Below are positions 51,477 to 60,957 of a stretch of 64,000 bases of DNA, one piece after another. Source of the stretch: Betaproteobacteria bacterium. GTDB taxonomy: Bacteria; Pseudomonadota; Gammaproteobacteria; Burkholderiales; WYBJ01. The DNA is taken from positions 7,179-71,178 of the forward strand of contig WHTS01000005.1 of NCBI GenBank assembly GCA_009377585.1, in the 5' to 3' direction. The translations under genes and the position numbers were made by a program. Position 1 is the stretch's first letter; every line of letters starts with the position of its first letter. A model generated the notes under the pieces. That model was not told where the DNA came from. It did not search any database and saw only the letters and a list, made by a program, of their open reading frames with translations.

Positions 51477-52856
51477 CTAACCCGGCGCCAAGGCGAGCAG
51501 CTTGTGATCGGCCAGCGCGCGCTCGAGACGCGTGCCGCCGCGGACGATGCCCATCGCATCGAGCCACGCTTCGAACTCGGGTGCGGGCTTGAGCCTCAGG
51601 AGCTGGCGCAAGTAGAGCGCGTCGTGAAACGACGTGCTCTGGTAATTGAGCATGATGTCGTCCGCGCCCGGCACGCCCATGATGTAATTGACGCCTGCCG
51701 CACCGAGCAGCGTGAGCAGGACGTCCATGTCGTCCTGATCGGCGTCGGCATGGTTGGTGTAGCAGACGTCCACGCCCATCGGCAACCCGAGCAGCTTGCC
51801 GCAGAAGTGGTCCTCGACGCCGGCGCGAACGATCTCGCGCCCGTCGAGATACTCCGGGCCGATGAAACCTACGACGCTATTCACCAGCAACGGATCGAAG
51901 CGGCGCGCGAGCCCGTAGGCGCGGGCTTCGAGCGTCTGCTGATCCACGCCGTGGTGCGCGTTGGCGGAAAGCGCGCTGCCCTGCCCGGTCTCGAAATACA
52001 TCACGTTCGAGCCGACGCGCCCGCGCTGCAGCCCGCGCGCCATGTCGTTCGCCTCGGCCAGCATCGCGGCCGACACGCCAAAGCTGCGGTTGGTCGCCTC
52101 GGTGCCGCCGATCGACTGGAACACGAGATCCACCGGTGCGCCCTGCGCCATCGCCTGCATCGTGGTCGAGACGTGGGTGAGGATGCACGACTGCGTCGGA
52201 ATCGCGTACGCCTCGATGATGCCGGCCAGCATATGGTTCAGGCGCATCACCTGCGCCAGATTGTCGGTCGCCGGATTGATGCCGATCACCGCATCGCCGC
52301 AGCCGTAGAGAAGGCCGTCGACGATCGAAGCCGCGATGCCCTTCTCGTCGTCGGTCGGATGATTGGGCTGCAGGCGCGTGGCAAGCCGCCCAGGCAGTCC
52401 CAGCGTATTGCGGAACTTGCTGACCACGCGCGCCTTGGCGGCCACCAGCACGAGATCCTGGATGCGCATGATCTTGCAGACCGCGGCCACCATCTCGGGC
52501 GTCAACCCGGGCGCAAGCGCGGCGAGCGTCTCGGTGTCCGTCTCGTAGGCGAGCAGCCAGTCGCGGAAGTCGCCGACCGTGAGATGAGAGACCGGCGCGA
52601 ACGCGCCCGCATCGCGCCCGTCGATGATCAGGCGCGTGATTTCATCCGCGTCGTAGTCGATCACCGCGATATTGAGAAATTCGGTGAGCGGCAGCTCAGC
52701 CAGCGCCATCTGCGCGGCGACCCGCTCTTCGGCACTTTCGGCCGCGATGCCGGCCAGCCGATCACCCGTGCGCGCAGGCGTCGCCTTGGCGAGCAAGGAT
52801 TTCAGATCGGCGAAGCGATAGACCCGGCTTCCAACCGAATGGGCGTATTCCGGCAT
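51477..52856 (-). CDS. eutB: Ethanolamine ammonia-lyase heavy subunit EutB
   Basis: A 459-residue catalytic subunit with a cobalamin-dependent barrel: MPEYAHSVGSRVYRFADLKS at the start, RLQPNHPTDDEKGIAASIVD, DAVIGINPATDNL, CILTHVSTTMQAM, FQSIGGTEATNRSFGV, MYFETGQGSALSANAHHGVD and CYTNHADADQDDMDVLL. ATG 52856 is used, with GGGAGG upstream. Forms a simple eutBC operon without microcompartment genes, so the enzyme is probably free in the cytoplasm. Divergent from the tctC gene. Confidence 0.95.
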   Translation of the reverse strand: MPEYAHSVGSRVYRFADLKSLLAKATPARTGDRLAGIAAESAEERVAAQMALAELPLTEFLNIAVIDYDADEITRLIIDGRDAGAFAPVSHLTVGDFRDWLLAYETDTETLAALAPGLTPEMVAAVCKIMRIQDLVLVAAKARVVSKFRNTLGLPGRLATRLQPNHPTDDEKGIAASIVDGLLYGCGDAVIGINPATDNLAQVMRLNHMLAGIIEAYAIPTQSCILTHVSTTMQAMAQGAPVDLVFQSIGGTEATNRSFGVSAAMLAEANDMARGLQRGRVGSNVMYFETGQGSALSANAHHGVDQQTLEARAYGLARRFDPLLVNSVVGFIGPEYLDGREIVRAGVEDHFCGKLLGLPMGVDVCYTNHADADQDDMDVLLTLLGAAGVNYIMGVPGADDIMLNYQSTSFHDALYLRQLLRLKPAPEFEAWLDAMGIVRGGTRLERALADHKLLALAPG

Positions 52857-53120
52857 GGCGCCTCCCGTCGATAGGGGCTCGACCACACGTTAGCGCAACG
52901 AGCCGGGCAAAGCGAGCACGCAAACTGCGGGCCAGCTGCAGCTTCGACATGAGGAGGAAGGTGTGCGCGATCATCGGCTGATGCTTCCGCTTGCGCTGCC
53001 GCGGCTGGCCGAATTGGCGCCGTGATGCGAACATCGCGACCGTGGATGACGCAAGCCGCGACACGGACAACAGCTGTGCACATCCATCATCAGACGAACG
53101 ACACAACGTGGAGGAGTTAC

Positions 53121-54089
53121 ATGACGATCCGACGTGCCTGGCCTTGTCTCGTGTTCGGCGCTGCCTGCCTTTGCCCGCTTCCGATCCAGGCGCAGTCGTA
53201 TCCCGAAAGATCGATCCGCATGATCGTCGCATTCGCGACCGGCGCTTCCCACATCCTGGCGATCGCGCTGTCGGAGAAGCTGCGCGAAAGCCTGGGCCAA
53301 GGCGTGGTTCCCGACTTCCGCCCGGGCGCCGGCGGCAACCTCGCTTCCGCGCTCGCCGCCAAGGCCCCGACGGACGGCTACACGCTGCTGCTCACCAGCC
53401 CGACCATCGCCATTAGCCCGAGCCTGTTCAAGAACCTCGGCTACGACACCTTCCGCGATTTCACCCCGATCTCGCTGCTCGCCACCGTGCCGAACGTCCT
53501 GGTGGTGCATCCCTCGGTGCCCGCGAAAAGCCTGAAGGAGCTGATCGCGCTGGCCAAGGCGCACCCGCACAAGCTCAATTTCGGCTCCGGCGGCGTCGGC
53601 TCCGGCAGTCAGCTCGGAAGCGAATTGTTCAAGGCGCTGGCGAAGATCGACATCGTGCACGTACCGTACAAGGGTGCATCGATCGCGCTTACCGCCATGC
53701 TGGGCGGTGAGGTGGACATGGTCGTTTCCACCGTGCCGGCCACCATTCCTTTCATCAATTCGGGACGCATGCGAGGTCTGGCCGTGCTCGCACCCGAGCG
53801 CGTCGCTTCGCTACCCAAGGTGCCCACCACCGCGGAAGCCGGCATGCCGCAGGTTGTCGTCATCACCTGGTACGGTATGTTCACGCGCGCGGGTGTCAAA
53901 CCCGAGATCGTCGAACGTCTCAACACGGAGATCGTGAAAGCGCTGCGGATGCCGGACATCCGCGCGAGCTTCGCCAAGGTGGGTCTGGATACCGCGCCGA
54001 CAACGTCGGCGGAATTCGCGCGTTTCTTGCGCGAAGAAACCGACAAGTGGGCTCGCGTGATCCGCGACGCGGACATCCGGGTCAACTGA
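53121..54089 (+). CDS. Tripartite tricarboxylate transporter substrate-binding protein (Bug/TctC)
   Basis: A 322-residue periplasmic binding protein with signal peptide (MTIRRAWPCLVFGAACLCPL, cleaved after IQAQS), then YPERSIRMIVAFATGASHIL, RPGAGGNLASALAAKAPTDGYT and VHVPYKGASIALTAMLGGEV. Bug proteins bind dicarboxylates, amino acids or other small acids and are greatly expanded in Burkholderiales. No TctA/TctB genes are adjacent, which is common. GGAGGAG precedes ATG 53121. Ligand unknown; proximity to eutB is not evidence that it binds ethanolamine. Confidence 0.93.
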   Translation: MTIRRAWPCLVFGAACLCPLPIQAQSYPERSIRMIVAFATGASHILAIALSEKLRESLGQGVVPDFRPGAGGNLASALAAKAPTDGYTLLLTSPTIAISPSLFKNLGYDTFRDFTPISLLATVPNVLVVHPSVPAKSLKELIALAKAHPHKLNFGSGGVGSGSQLGSELFKALAKIDIVHVPYKGASIALTAMLGGEVDMVVSTVPATIPFINSGRMRGLAVLAPERVASLPKVPTTAEAGMPQVVVITWYGMFTRAGVKPEIVERLNTEIVKALRMPDIRASFAKVGLDTAPTTSAEFARFLREETDKWARVIRDADIRVN

Positions 54090-54162
54090 TCTTCCGATTA
54101 GCGACAATTCTCAGCCGACCCTCATCCCAGGGAAAACGTTGCGCGGGCTCGACGCCCCGGCG

Positions 54163-55062
54163 TCAGAGCGTCGCGCCGCGCTCGGCCATGGCGTAGCGCG
54201 TGAGGTCCCGCGACACGATGTCGAACGCCTCGTCGACCGAGTCGGTGCGATGGAAGAGCTTCACGTCCTCGGCATTGATCGTGCCGTGGCGCACGAGCGC
54301 GTCGAAATCCACCACCTCGTCCCAGTACTGCGAGCCGAACAGCACCACCGAGAGGTGCTTGCGCATCTTGCGCGTCTGCCGCAAGGTCAGAACCTCGAAC
54401 AGCTCGTCCAAAGTGCCGAAGCCGCCGGGGAAGACGATCAGCGCCTTGGCCAGGTAGACGAACCAGAACTTGCGCATGAAGAAGTAGTGGAAGTGGAATG
54501 ACAACTCGCGCGTGACGTAGCGGTTGTCGAACTCCTCCACCGGGATCGAAATGGTGAGCCCGACGTTCATGCCCTTGGCCTCGGAAGCGCCGCGATTGGC
54601 CGCCTCCATGATGCCGGGACCGCCGCCGGTGCAGACCACGAAGCGGCGCTCGTCGTCGTCGAGCTGCTTGGACCACTCGGTCAGGCGCCGCGCGAGCTCG
54701 CGTGCATCCTCGTAGTAGCGCGACATCGCGAGCCGCGTGCGCGCGCGCTCGAGATCGCCTTTCCCGTCCTCGGCGGCGCGCAGCTCGTCCTGCGCCTGTT
54801 CGCGCGAGATGACCCGCGCGGAACCCATGAATACGATCGTGTCCTCGATGCGATGCCGGCCGAGCCGGCTCCTGGGCTCGAGATACTCGGCGAGAATGCG
54901 CAGCGGCCGGGCATCGGCGGCATTGAGGAACGATTCCTTGAGATATGCCTTGACGCCCTGGTGCCGCCTTTCCGGCCCAGCCTCCGGCAGGGAAGGCTCC
55001 GCGCCTTCCTTGTCCGCGCCTTCCTTGTCCGTGCCTTCCTTGTCCGTGCCTTCATTCTTCAT
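54163..55062 (-). CDS. LOG-family protein (TIGR00730)
   Basis: A 299-residue Rossmann-fold LOG-family protein. Marks: FMGSARVISREQAQDEL, CTGGGPGIMEAANRGASEA, FFMRKFWFVYLAKALIVFPG and the signature PGGFGTLDELFEVLTLRQT. LOG enzymes cleave nucleoside 5'-monophosphate N-glycosidic bonds, and related ones act on cytokinin or AMP-type substrates; the substrate here is unknown. The first 20 residues contain three GTDKE/GADKE units encoded by a 15-base tandem repeat (55009-55058), probably length-variable. Its ATG overlaps the DUF3750 stop. Confidence 0.9.
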   Translation of the reverse strand: MKNEGTDKEGTDKEGADKEGAEPSLPEAGPERRHQGVKAYLKESFLNAADARPLRILAEYLEPRSRLGRHRIEDTIVFMGSARVISREQAQDELRAAEDGKGDLERARTRLAMSRYYEDARELARRLTEWSKQLDDDERRFVVCTGGGPGIMEAANRGASEAKGMNVGLTISIPVEEFDNRYVTRELSFHFHYFFMRKFWFVYLAKALIVFPGGFGTLDELFEVLTLRQTRKMRKHLSVVLFGSQYWDEVVDFDALVRHGTINAEDVKLFHRTDSVDEAFDIVSRDLTRYAMAERGATL

Positions 55063-55811
55063 TGGGGTAATCCGATTCTTCCCATCCCGGGCAGCCGCAC
55101 GCCGGGCGTGTTGAAGTCCAGGCCGAACGACAGGCCCAGCACGTTGAGCTCGATGCCTTCCTCCAGCGCGCCGGTCACGCCGAGCAGACCGTACAACGAG
55201 ACCTGGTACCCGGTGCCGCTCGGCGCGACTGCGACGATGGAGCCGTTGGCGAGAAAGTCCTTCCCGATGGCCGTCGGCGGCAAATCCAGGCGCAACTCGG
55301 GAACGGATCGGCCGATGTGCGCGACGAACGTATTGCTGTTGGGACCGGGCCAGGTGCGATAGCTGTCCGGATACGGATAGGTCTTCACCGCCTCCTCGAT
55401 GCGCCGGATCATCGCGTCCACGCCGGGGCCGCGCCGCTCCACCAGTTTCTCCGGCGCGGCGCCGAACCAGTAGTTGTCGGGTCCGGTGCGATTGACCTGG
55501 ATGGCCGGATAACCGCGCATGACGCCCCAGCCCACCACCTCATAGCGCGTGTAGCGCGTCGCGTTCGACGGCTTCACCACGATCCAGCTATGCACGCCGA
55601 AGGCCCCTTTCCAGCCAACCGTGCGCGCGGCATAGACCTGGACGATTGCTTCCTGCGTCGCGGCCGGGTCGGGCGCCTGGTTGGACGCGTCGCGGCGGGC
55701 GCTGCGCCAGTCGCCGGGTTTGCTGAACAACGTGCAGCCGGTCGAAGCCAGCACCGGCACGATCAGCACCAGCAGTGCGACCCAGCCTATCGTACGCATC
55801 CACCAACCCAT
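55059..55811 (-). CDS. DUF3750 family exported protein
   Basis: A ~250-residue protein with an N-terminal hydrophobic signal (MRTIGWVALLVLIVPVLAST) ending in STGC, which could be a lipidation site. The body has DUF3750 signs: AARTVGWKGAFGVHSWIVVK, RYTRYEVVGWGVMRGYPA, GPNSNTFVAHIGRSVPEL and GIELNVLGLSFGLDFNTPGV. The family's function is unknown. ATG 55811 (MGWWMRTIGW) or an internal ATG at 55799 could be the start; an ATG at 55832 would overlap soxG by one base. It is coupled to the LOG gene. Confidence 0.78.
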   Translation of the reverse strand: MGWWMRTIGWVALLVLIVPVLASTGCTLFSKPGDWRSARRDASNQAPDPAATQEAIVQVYAARTVGWKGAFGVHSWIVVKPSNATRYTRYEVVGWGVMRGYPAIQVNRTGPDNYWFGAAPEKLVERRGPGVDAMIRRIEEAVKTYPYPDSYRTWPGPNSNTFVAHIGRSVPELRLDLPPTAIGKDFLANGSIVAVAPSGTGYQVSLYGLLGVTGALEEGIELNVLGLSFGLDFNTPGVRLPGMGRIGLPQ

Positions 55812-55831
55812 CGCAATCCGCCGACAGGACA

Positions 55832-56401
55832 CTACACGGCGCCTGCCTCGGCGGCGTATTCCGAGGCAGCCGCTTGCAGCCAGGCCCAGGCGTAATCGCG
55901 GAAGCTGCGGGCGACATGAATCTCGAACGTCGGCTCGGTGCTAGCGCGGTGGACGAGGATCGGCACCTTGGCGAGCAGCGTCTGCGCGCAGCGGCCGACC
56001 GGGAACTCCCGCTCGTGCAGATCGAGCGAACAACCCTTCGCCAGCACGGCGCGCGCATTCGAGCCGCCGACAGCATACACGATGCGGGCATGGCTCACAT
56101 CGACCACGGCCGAGGCGATACCGCGCAAGGCCGCGCGCAAGCTCGCCGTCAAGGCTTCGCCGGACTGCGTGTCGCTCGAGACCAGCCACTGGTCGGGACC
56201 CAGCCAGAGGATCGACGCGAGCAACCCCGATTCGCACGTGCCCGCCTCGAGCGGCAGACGCAAGTCGGTAACGCTTTCCACCGCACGCGCAAAGCGTGCA
56301 TCGTTCGGATCGCCGCGCAGGTCGATGCAGGCGCGGCCGGGGCGCTCCTCGATCACGAGATTGCGGCCGGCGAAGCGCCGCGCCTGCCCGCTGTCAGCCA
56401 T
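55832..56401 (-). CDS. soxG: Sarcosine oxidase gamma subunit
   Basis: A 189-residue SoxG-family subunit: IDLRGDPNDARFARAVESV, DLRLPLEAGTC, LASILWLGPDQWLVSS, VVDVSHARIVYAVGGSNAR and HVARSFRDYAWAWLQAAA. It is the smallest tetramer-stabilising subunit, related to the aminomethyltransferase fold. It overlaps the end of soxA by eight bases (56394-56401), as usual in soxBDAG. Confidence 0.9.
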   Translation of the reverse strand: MADSGQARRFAGRNLVIEERPGRACIDLRGDPNDARFARAVESVTDLRLPLEAGTCESGLLASILWLGPDQWLVSSDTQSGEALTASLRAALRGIASAVVDVSHARIVYAVGGSNARAVLAKGCSLDLHEREFPVGRCAQTLLAKVPILVHRASTEPTFEIHVARSFRDYAWAWLQAAASEYAAEAGAV

Positions 56402-59375
56402 GCAATGCCTCGCCCGAATCGCCGACGAAACGCGGCGCGGTCAATGTCACCTTCGCGCAACCCGAAGCGAGCGGCGCGTATAGCGTCTCGCCGATGCGGG
56501 CGATTCCGGCCTCGACCAGGGCGAGCGCGATCGAGCGCCCGCAGGTGGGACTGAAATAGCTCGAGGTCACGTAGCCGAGCATCGGCACGGGCTCCTTCGG
56601 AATCGGCAGCAGCGCCCGCGGCTCGGCGATGAGCTGGGTGCCTTCGGCCAGCACCTCGTTCGGGTTTTCGGTCAGGACGCCTACCAGCTGGCGCCGATCG
56701 GTGCGGCGCGCATCCGGCCGCGCCAACGAACGCTTGCCGATGAAGAACTTGTCGCTCGCCACCAGCCGGTCGAGCCCCAGGTCGATGGGAGTCACGGCGC
56801 CGTCGGTCTCCTGACCGACGATGATGAAGCCCTTCTCCGCGCGCAGCGCGTGCATCGCCTCGGTGCCGTAGGGCGTGATATCGAAGCGCTCTCCCGCACC
56901 CATGAGCGTCGTCCACAGCTCGTAACCGCGGCCGGCCGGCACGGCGATCTCGTAGCCCAACCCGCCGGCGAAGCTCAGGCGGAAGACGCGCGCCGCGATG
57001 CCGGCCACTTCGCCGGTTCGCACCGACATGAACGGCATGGCGCGAACATCGATGTTGCAAAGAGGCGCCAGCAGCTCCGCGCTGCGCGGCCCGCTCAAGG
57101 CGATCTGCGCATACTGCTCGGTCACCGACGTGCAGTACGCTCGCAGCATCGGCCATTCGGTCTGCAGCCATTCCTCCAGCCACGCCAGCACGCGTGCAGC
57201 GCCTCCGGTCGTTGTCGTCAGTACGAAATGCTGCTCGGCCAGGCGCGCGATCACCCCGTCGTCGAACACCATGCCATCCTGCCCGAGCATCATCCCGTAG
57301 CGGCAACGCCCGATCGCCAGCGAGCGCACGGGGTTGCAATAGATGCGATCCAGAAACTCGGCCGCGTCCGGACCTTGCACGTCGATCTTGCCGAGCGTGG
57401 CTGCGTCCAGTATTCCGACGGCGCGTCGCACCGCCAGGCATTCGCGCTGCACGGCCGCGTGCATGGCTTCGCCGGCGCGCGGGTAGTACCAGGCGCGCTT
57501 CCACTGGCCGACATCCTCGAACACCGCGCCACGACGCTGATGCCATTCGTGCAGCGGCGTTTTGCGCACCGGATCGGACAATTCACCCGCGTCCATGCCC
57601 GCGATGGCGCCGAAGCTCACGGGCTGGTAGGGCGGCCGGAACGTTGTCGTTCCGATCGCGCTCGCGCCTTCACCGCGGATCTCGGCCAGAATCGCGACCA
57701 CGTTGGCATTGCCGGTCTTGCCCTGGTCCACGCCCATGCCGGCCGTCGTGTAGCGCTTCAGATGCTCGATCGCATCGTAGCCCTCGCGCGCCGCGAGCGC
57801 GACGTCGGCCAGCGTCACATCGCTTTGGAGGTCGACGAACTGCTTGCGCCGCGATGCGCGGCTGCCGCGGTGCGCAAGTTGCACTTCGGCCGCCGCCGCC
57901 TCGGGCTCGCTCACTTGCGGCATCTCGGGCGTGCGCGCGTCGCCGAACCCGCACGCCTGCGCGGCGGCGCTGCCTGCCGCGGATCCTTGCGCGAGTACGT
58001 CGTGTAGCGACCACGCCGCCTGTATGCTGCCCGCGCAGCGCACGGGTTGGGTCGCCTCGCCCGGCACGAAGGCGCCGGCACGCGCATCGAACCGCAGCCG
58101 GCCGCGCGCTTGCGAGAACAGATGCACGGCCGGGATCCAGCCGCCGCTCATCGCCACCAGGTCACACGGAATCTCGCGCACCGGCCCGCCGGCGAACGGC
58201 TGCACGTGCACCGCGCTCACCCGCATGCGTCCGTCGGCGGCCACGATACGGTGGCCGGTAAGGACTTCGATGCCGCGCGCCCGCGCCTGCTGCGGCAGGA
58301 AGCCCGCCGCTTGCGCGCGCATATCGACCACCGCCACGGTGGCCACACCCGCGCTCGCCAGATCGAGCGCCGTGCGGTAGCCGTCGTCGCCGACGCTCGC
58401 GACCACCACACGCGCGCCGGCCGTAACGCCGAAGCGATTGAGGTAACCGCGCACGGCACCGGCCAGCATGATTCCGGGTCGATCGTTAGCGGGGAAGACC
58501 AGCGCGCGCTCGATCGCACCGGTTGCGAGCACCACTTCGCGCGCGCGTATCTTCCATAGCCTTTGCCGCGGCGTGCGCGCCGCCGAGCGGGGCGACTCGA
58601 AGCGCTGGCAGGCGACGAGAAAATTGTGGTCGTAGTAGCCGCTCACGATCGTGCGCGTGAGAAGGTGTACTTCGGGCGCCGCCAGCAGCTCGGCCATGAC
58701 GCTCGCAACCCAGGCCAGCGCCGGATGGCCGTCGATGTCGTAGCGTTCCCACAGCAGTTGCCCGCCCGCTTCCGGCTGCTCGTCGGCGAGGATCACGCGC
58801 GCTCCGGTGCGTGCGGCGGCAAGCGCCGCGGCCAGCCCCGCCGGTCCCGCACCGACCACCAGCACATCGCAGTGGGCGTGCATGCGATCGTAGCGGTCCG
58901 GATCGGGCAGCTGCGGCGCGCGCCCGAGTCCCGCCATGCGGCGGATGCCCTGCTCGTAGCGCATCCACATCGATGCCGGCCACATGAAGGTCTTGTAATA
59001 GAAACCGGCCGGCAGCAGCGGCGAGAGCACGTCGTTCAATGCGCCCAGATCGAATCCGAGCGAAGGCCAGCGGTTCTGGCTGTGTGCGATCAAGCCCTCG
59101 TAGAGCTCGACTTGCGTCGCGCGCACGTTGGGCTCGGTGAACGCGCCTTCTTCCAGCTGCACCAGCGCATTCGGCTCCTCCGCGCCCAGGGCGAGGATCC
59201 CGCGCGGCCGATGGTACTTGAAGCTGCGCCCGACCAAGTGCACGTCGTTGGCGAGCAAGGCGGAGGCGAGCGTATCGCCGGCGTAGCCCTCGTAGCGCCG
59301 GCCGTCGAATTCGAAGCGCAACGGGCGGCGCCGGTCGATCCGTCCGCCGGCGTCCGTCCGGTTAGGTTGGCTCAT
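56394..59375 (-). CDS. soxA: Sarcosine oxidase alpha subunit
   Basis: A 993-residue subunit of heterotetrameric sarcosine oxidase, which turns sarcosine to glycine and passes the methyl carbon to tetrahydrofolate. N-terminal ferredoxin-like domain (LRFEFDGRRYEGYAGDTLAS, FKYHRPRGILALGAEEPNAL), an NAD-binding domain (CDVLVVGAGPAGLAAALAAA near residue 170), and a C-terminal folate-binding aminomethyltransferase domain (VGILDAATLGKIDVQGPDAA, ALRAEKGFIIVGQETDG, KFFIGKRSL). ATG 59375 (MSQPNRTDAGGRIDRRRP) overlaps the soxD end by 14 bases. The length matches the family. Confidence 0.96.
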   Translation of the reverse strand: MSQPNRTDAGGRIDRRRPLRFEFDGRRYEGYAGDTLASALLANDVHLVGRSFKYHRPRGILALGAEEPNALVQLEEGAFTEPNVRATQVELYEGLIAHSQNRWPSLGFDLGALNDVLSPLLPAGFYYKTFMWPASMWMRYEQGIRRMAGLGRAPQLPDPDRYDRMHAHCDVLVVGAGPAGLAAALAAARTGARVILADEQPEAGGQLLWERYDIDGHPALAWVASVMAELLAAPEVHLLTRTIVSGYYDHNFLVACQRFESPRSAARTPRQRLWKIRAREVVLATGAIERALVFPANDRPGIMLAGAVRGYLNRFGVTAGARVVVASVGDDGYRTALDLASAGVATVAVVDMRAQAAGFLPQQARARGIEVLTGHRIVAADGRMRVSAVHVQPFAGGPVREIPCDLVAMSGGWIPAVHLFSQARGRLRFDARAGAFVPGEATQPVRCAGSIQAAWSLHDVLAQGSAAGSAAAQACGFGDARTPEMPQVSEPEAAAAEVQLAHRGSRASRRKQFVDLQSDVTLADVALAAREGYDAIEHLKRYTTAGMGVDQGKTGNANVVAILAEIRGEGASAIGTTTFRPPYQPVSFGAIAGMDAGELSDPVRKTPLHEWHQRRGAVFEDVGQWKRAWYYPRAGEAMHAAVQRECLAVRRAVGILDAATLGKIDVQGPDAAEFLDRIYCNPVRSLAIGRCRYGMMLGQDGMVFDDGVIARLAEQHFVLTTTTGGAARVLAWLEEWLQTEWPMLRAYCTSVTEQYAQIALSGPRSAELLAPLCNIDVRAMPFMSVRTGEVAGIAARVFRLSFAGGLGYEIAVPAGRGYELWTTLMGAGERFDITPYGTEAMHALRAEKGFIIVGQETDGAVTPIDLGLDRLVASDKFFIGKRSLARPDARRTDRRQLVGVLTENPNEVLAEGTQLIAEPRALLPIPKEPVPMLGYVTSSYFSPTCGRSIALALVEAGIARIGETLYAPLASGCAKVTLTAPRFVGDSGEALHG

Positions 59376-59652
59376 CGGGCAGTTGCGGCGGCGGCGAGCC
59401 GGCCGGGTAGACAGCGAGGATGCGCTCGGTCGCCGTATCGCGCACCGCGTTGAACCAGCGCCGGCAACCGTGCGTGTGCACCCAGCGCTCGCGGTGCCGG
59501 CCCTTGGGGTTGGTGCGCATGAAGAGGTAATCGGCCCAGGCGGCGTCGGGCAATTGCTCGGCGTCGGATGGAAGCGCGACGTGCGCCTCGCCACCGTAGC
59601 CGAACTCGGTTTCGTCGCGCGGGCCGCACCACGGGCAGGCGATGCGCAGCAT
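59362..59652 (-). CDS. soxD: Sarcosine oxidase delta subunit
   Basis: A 96-residue zinc-binding subunit: MLRIACPWCGPRDETEFGYG with the first Cys pair (CPWC), AWADYLFMRTNPKGRHRERW, and HTHGCRRWFNAVRDTATERI. The remaining zinc ligands come from the HTHGC region. It starts one base after the soxB stop and overlaps soxA. Confidence 0.94.
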   Translation of the reverse strand: MLRIACPWCGPRDETEFGYGGEAHVALPSDAEQLPDAAWADYLFMRTNPKGRHRERWVHTHGCRRWFNAVRDTATERILAVYPAGSPPPQLPDEPT

Positions 59653-59653
59653 G

Positions 59654-60904
59654 TCAGTGCGCGACGGCCGCCGCGCCGTGCTCGTCCACGAGCGCGCCAC
59701 TGGTGAAGCGTTCGAGCGCAAACGGGGCCGCGAGCGGGTGCGGCTGGTCGCGCGCGATGGTATGGGCGAAGACGTGCCCCGAGCCGGGTGTCGCCTTGAA
59801 TCCGCCCGTGCCCCAGCCGCAATTGAAGTAAAGCCCCTGCACCGGCGTCTTCGAGATGATCGGGCTCGCATCGGGGCAGACGTCGACGATGCCGGCCCAT
59901 TGCCGCATGAGCCTCAGGCGCCGGAACGACGGGAACAGTTCCACCAGCGCGCTCACGCTCGCCTCGATCACCGGAAAGCTGCCGCGCTGCGAGTACGACG
60001 TGTACGGATCGATCCCCGCGCCCACGACCAGCTCGCCCTTGTCCGACTGGCTCACGTAGACGTGCACGGCGTTGGACATCACCACCGTGTCGAGGACCGG
60101 CTTGATCGGCTCGGAGACGAACGCCTGCAGCGGATGGCTCTCGATCGGCAGGCGGATCCCGGCCATCGCCGCGAGCACGCTGGCGTGCCCGGCGACCACC
60201 ACGCCGACCTTGGGCGCAGCGATGAGCCCGCGCGTCGTTTCCACCCCGACGATGCGCCGATCCTCGTGCCGGATCGCGGTCACCTCGCAGTTCTGGATGA
60301 TGTCCACGCCAGCCGTATCGGCCGCACGCGCATAGCCCCACACGACCGCGTCATGCCGGGCCGTGCCGCCGCGGCGCTGCAGCGAAGCGCCGAGGATCGG
60401 ATAGCGCGCGTGCGGATCGCAATCGAGCGGGGGCACCAGCCGCTTCACTTGCGCGGTCGACAAGATCTCGGAGTCGATTGCGTTCAGCCGGTTCGCGTTC
60501 ACGCGCCGCGCGAGCTCGCGCAGATCGTGCTGGTTGTGCGCGAGGTTGAGCACGCCGCGCTGGCTGAACATGACGTTGAAGTTGAGCGTGCGCGCGAGAC
60601 GCTCCCACAGCTTCAACGAATGCTCGTACAGGTGCGCGCTCGCATCCCACAGATAGTTGGAGCGCACGATGGTCGTGTTGCGCCCGCTGTTGCCCAGGCC
60701 GATCAGACCGCGCTCGAGCACCGCGACATTGCGAATGCCGTGCTCCGTGGCGAGGTAATACGCGGTCGCGAGCCCGTGCCCGCCGCCGCCGACGATCACC
60801 ACGTCGTAGCTGCGGCGCGGCTCGGGGCTGCGCCAGGCGCGCTGCCAGTTCTCGTGGTACGAAAACGCGTTGCGCGCGAGCGCGAATATCGAATAGCGGT
60901 TCAA
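59654..60904 (-). CDS. soxB: Sarcosine oxidase beta subunit
   Basis: A 416-residue FAD/FMN-binding subunit: [20 protein letters not shown] near residue 34, [40 protein letters not shown], and [20 protein letters not shown] with [11 protein letters not shown]. It carries the covalent flavin and sarcosine site in the family. First gene of soxBDAG; the usual folate genes (glyA, purU, folD) are not in the window. A methyltransferase gene ends 53 bases upstream. Confidence 0.96.
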   Translation of the reverse strand: MNRYSIFALARNAFSYHENWQRAWRSPEPRRSYDVVIVGGGGHGLATAYYLATEHGIRNVAVLERGLIGLGNSGRNTTIVRSNYLWDASAHLYEHSLKLWERLARTLNFNVMFSQRGVLNLAHNQHDLRELARRVNANRLNAIDSEILSTAQVKRLVPPLDCDPHARYPILGASLQRRGGTARHDAVVWGYARAADTAGVDIIQNCEVTAIRHEDRRIVGVETTRGLIAAPKVGVVVAGHASVLAAMAGIRLPIESHPLQAFVSEPIKPVLDTVVMSNAVHVYVSQSDKGELVVGAGIDPYTSYSQRGSFPVIEASVSALVELFPSFRRLRLMRQWAGIVDVCPDASPIISKTPVQGLYFNCGWGTGGFKATPGSGHVFAHTIARDQPHPLAAPFALERFTSGALVDEHGAAAVAH

Positions 60905-60957
60905 GGGGTCGGATCAGCCGGGGAGCCGCTGCGATTATAGCCAGGCGATCGCCGCGT

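Noticed and set aside
56394-60341. One 1315-codon frame covering soxA and parts of soxD and soxB
   Set aside because: Only the part from ATG 59375 matches SoxA. The upstream extension is antiphase to soxD and soxB, which are conserved in their own frames.
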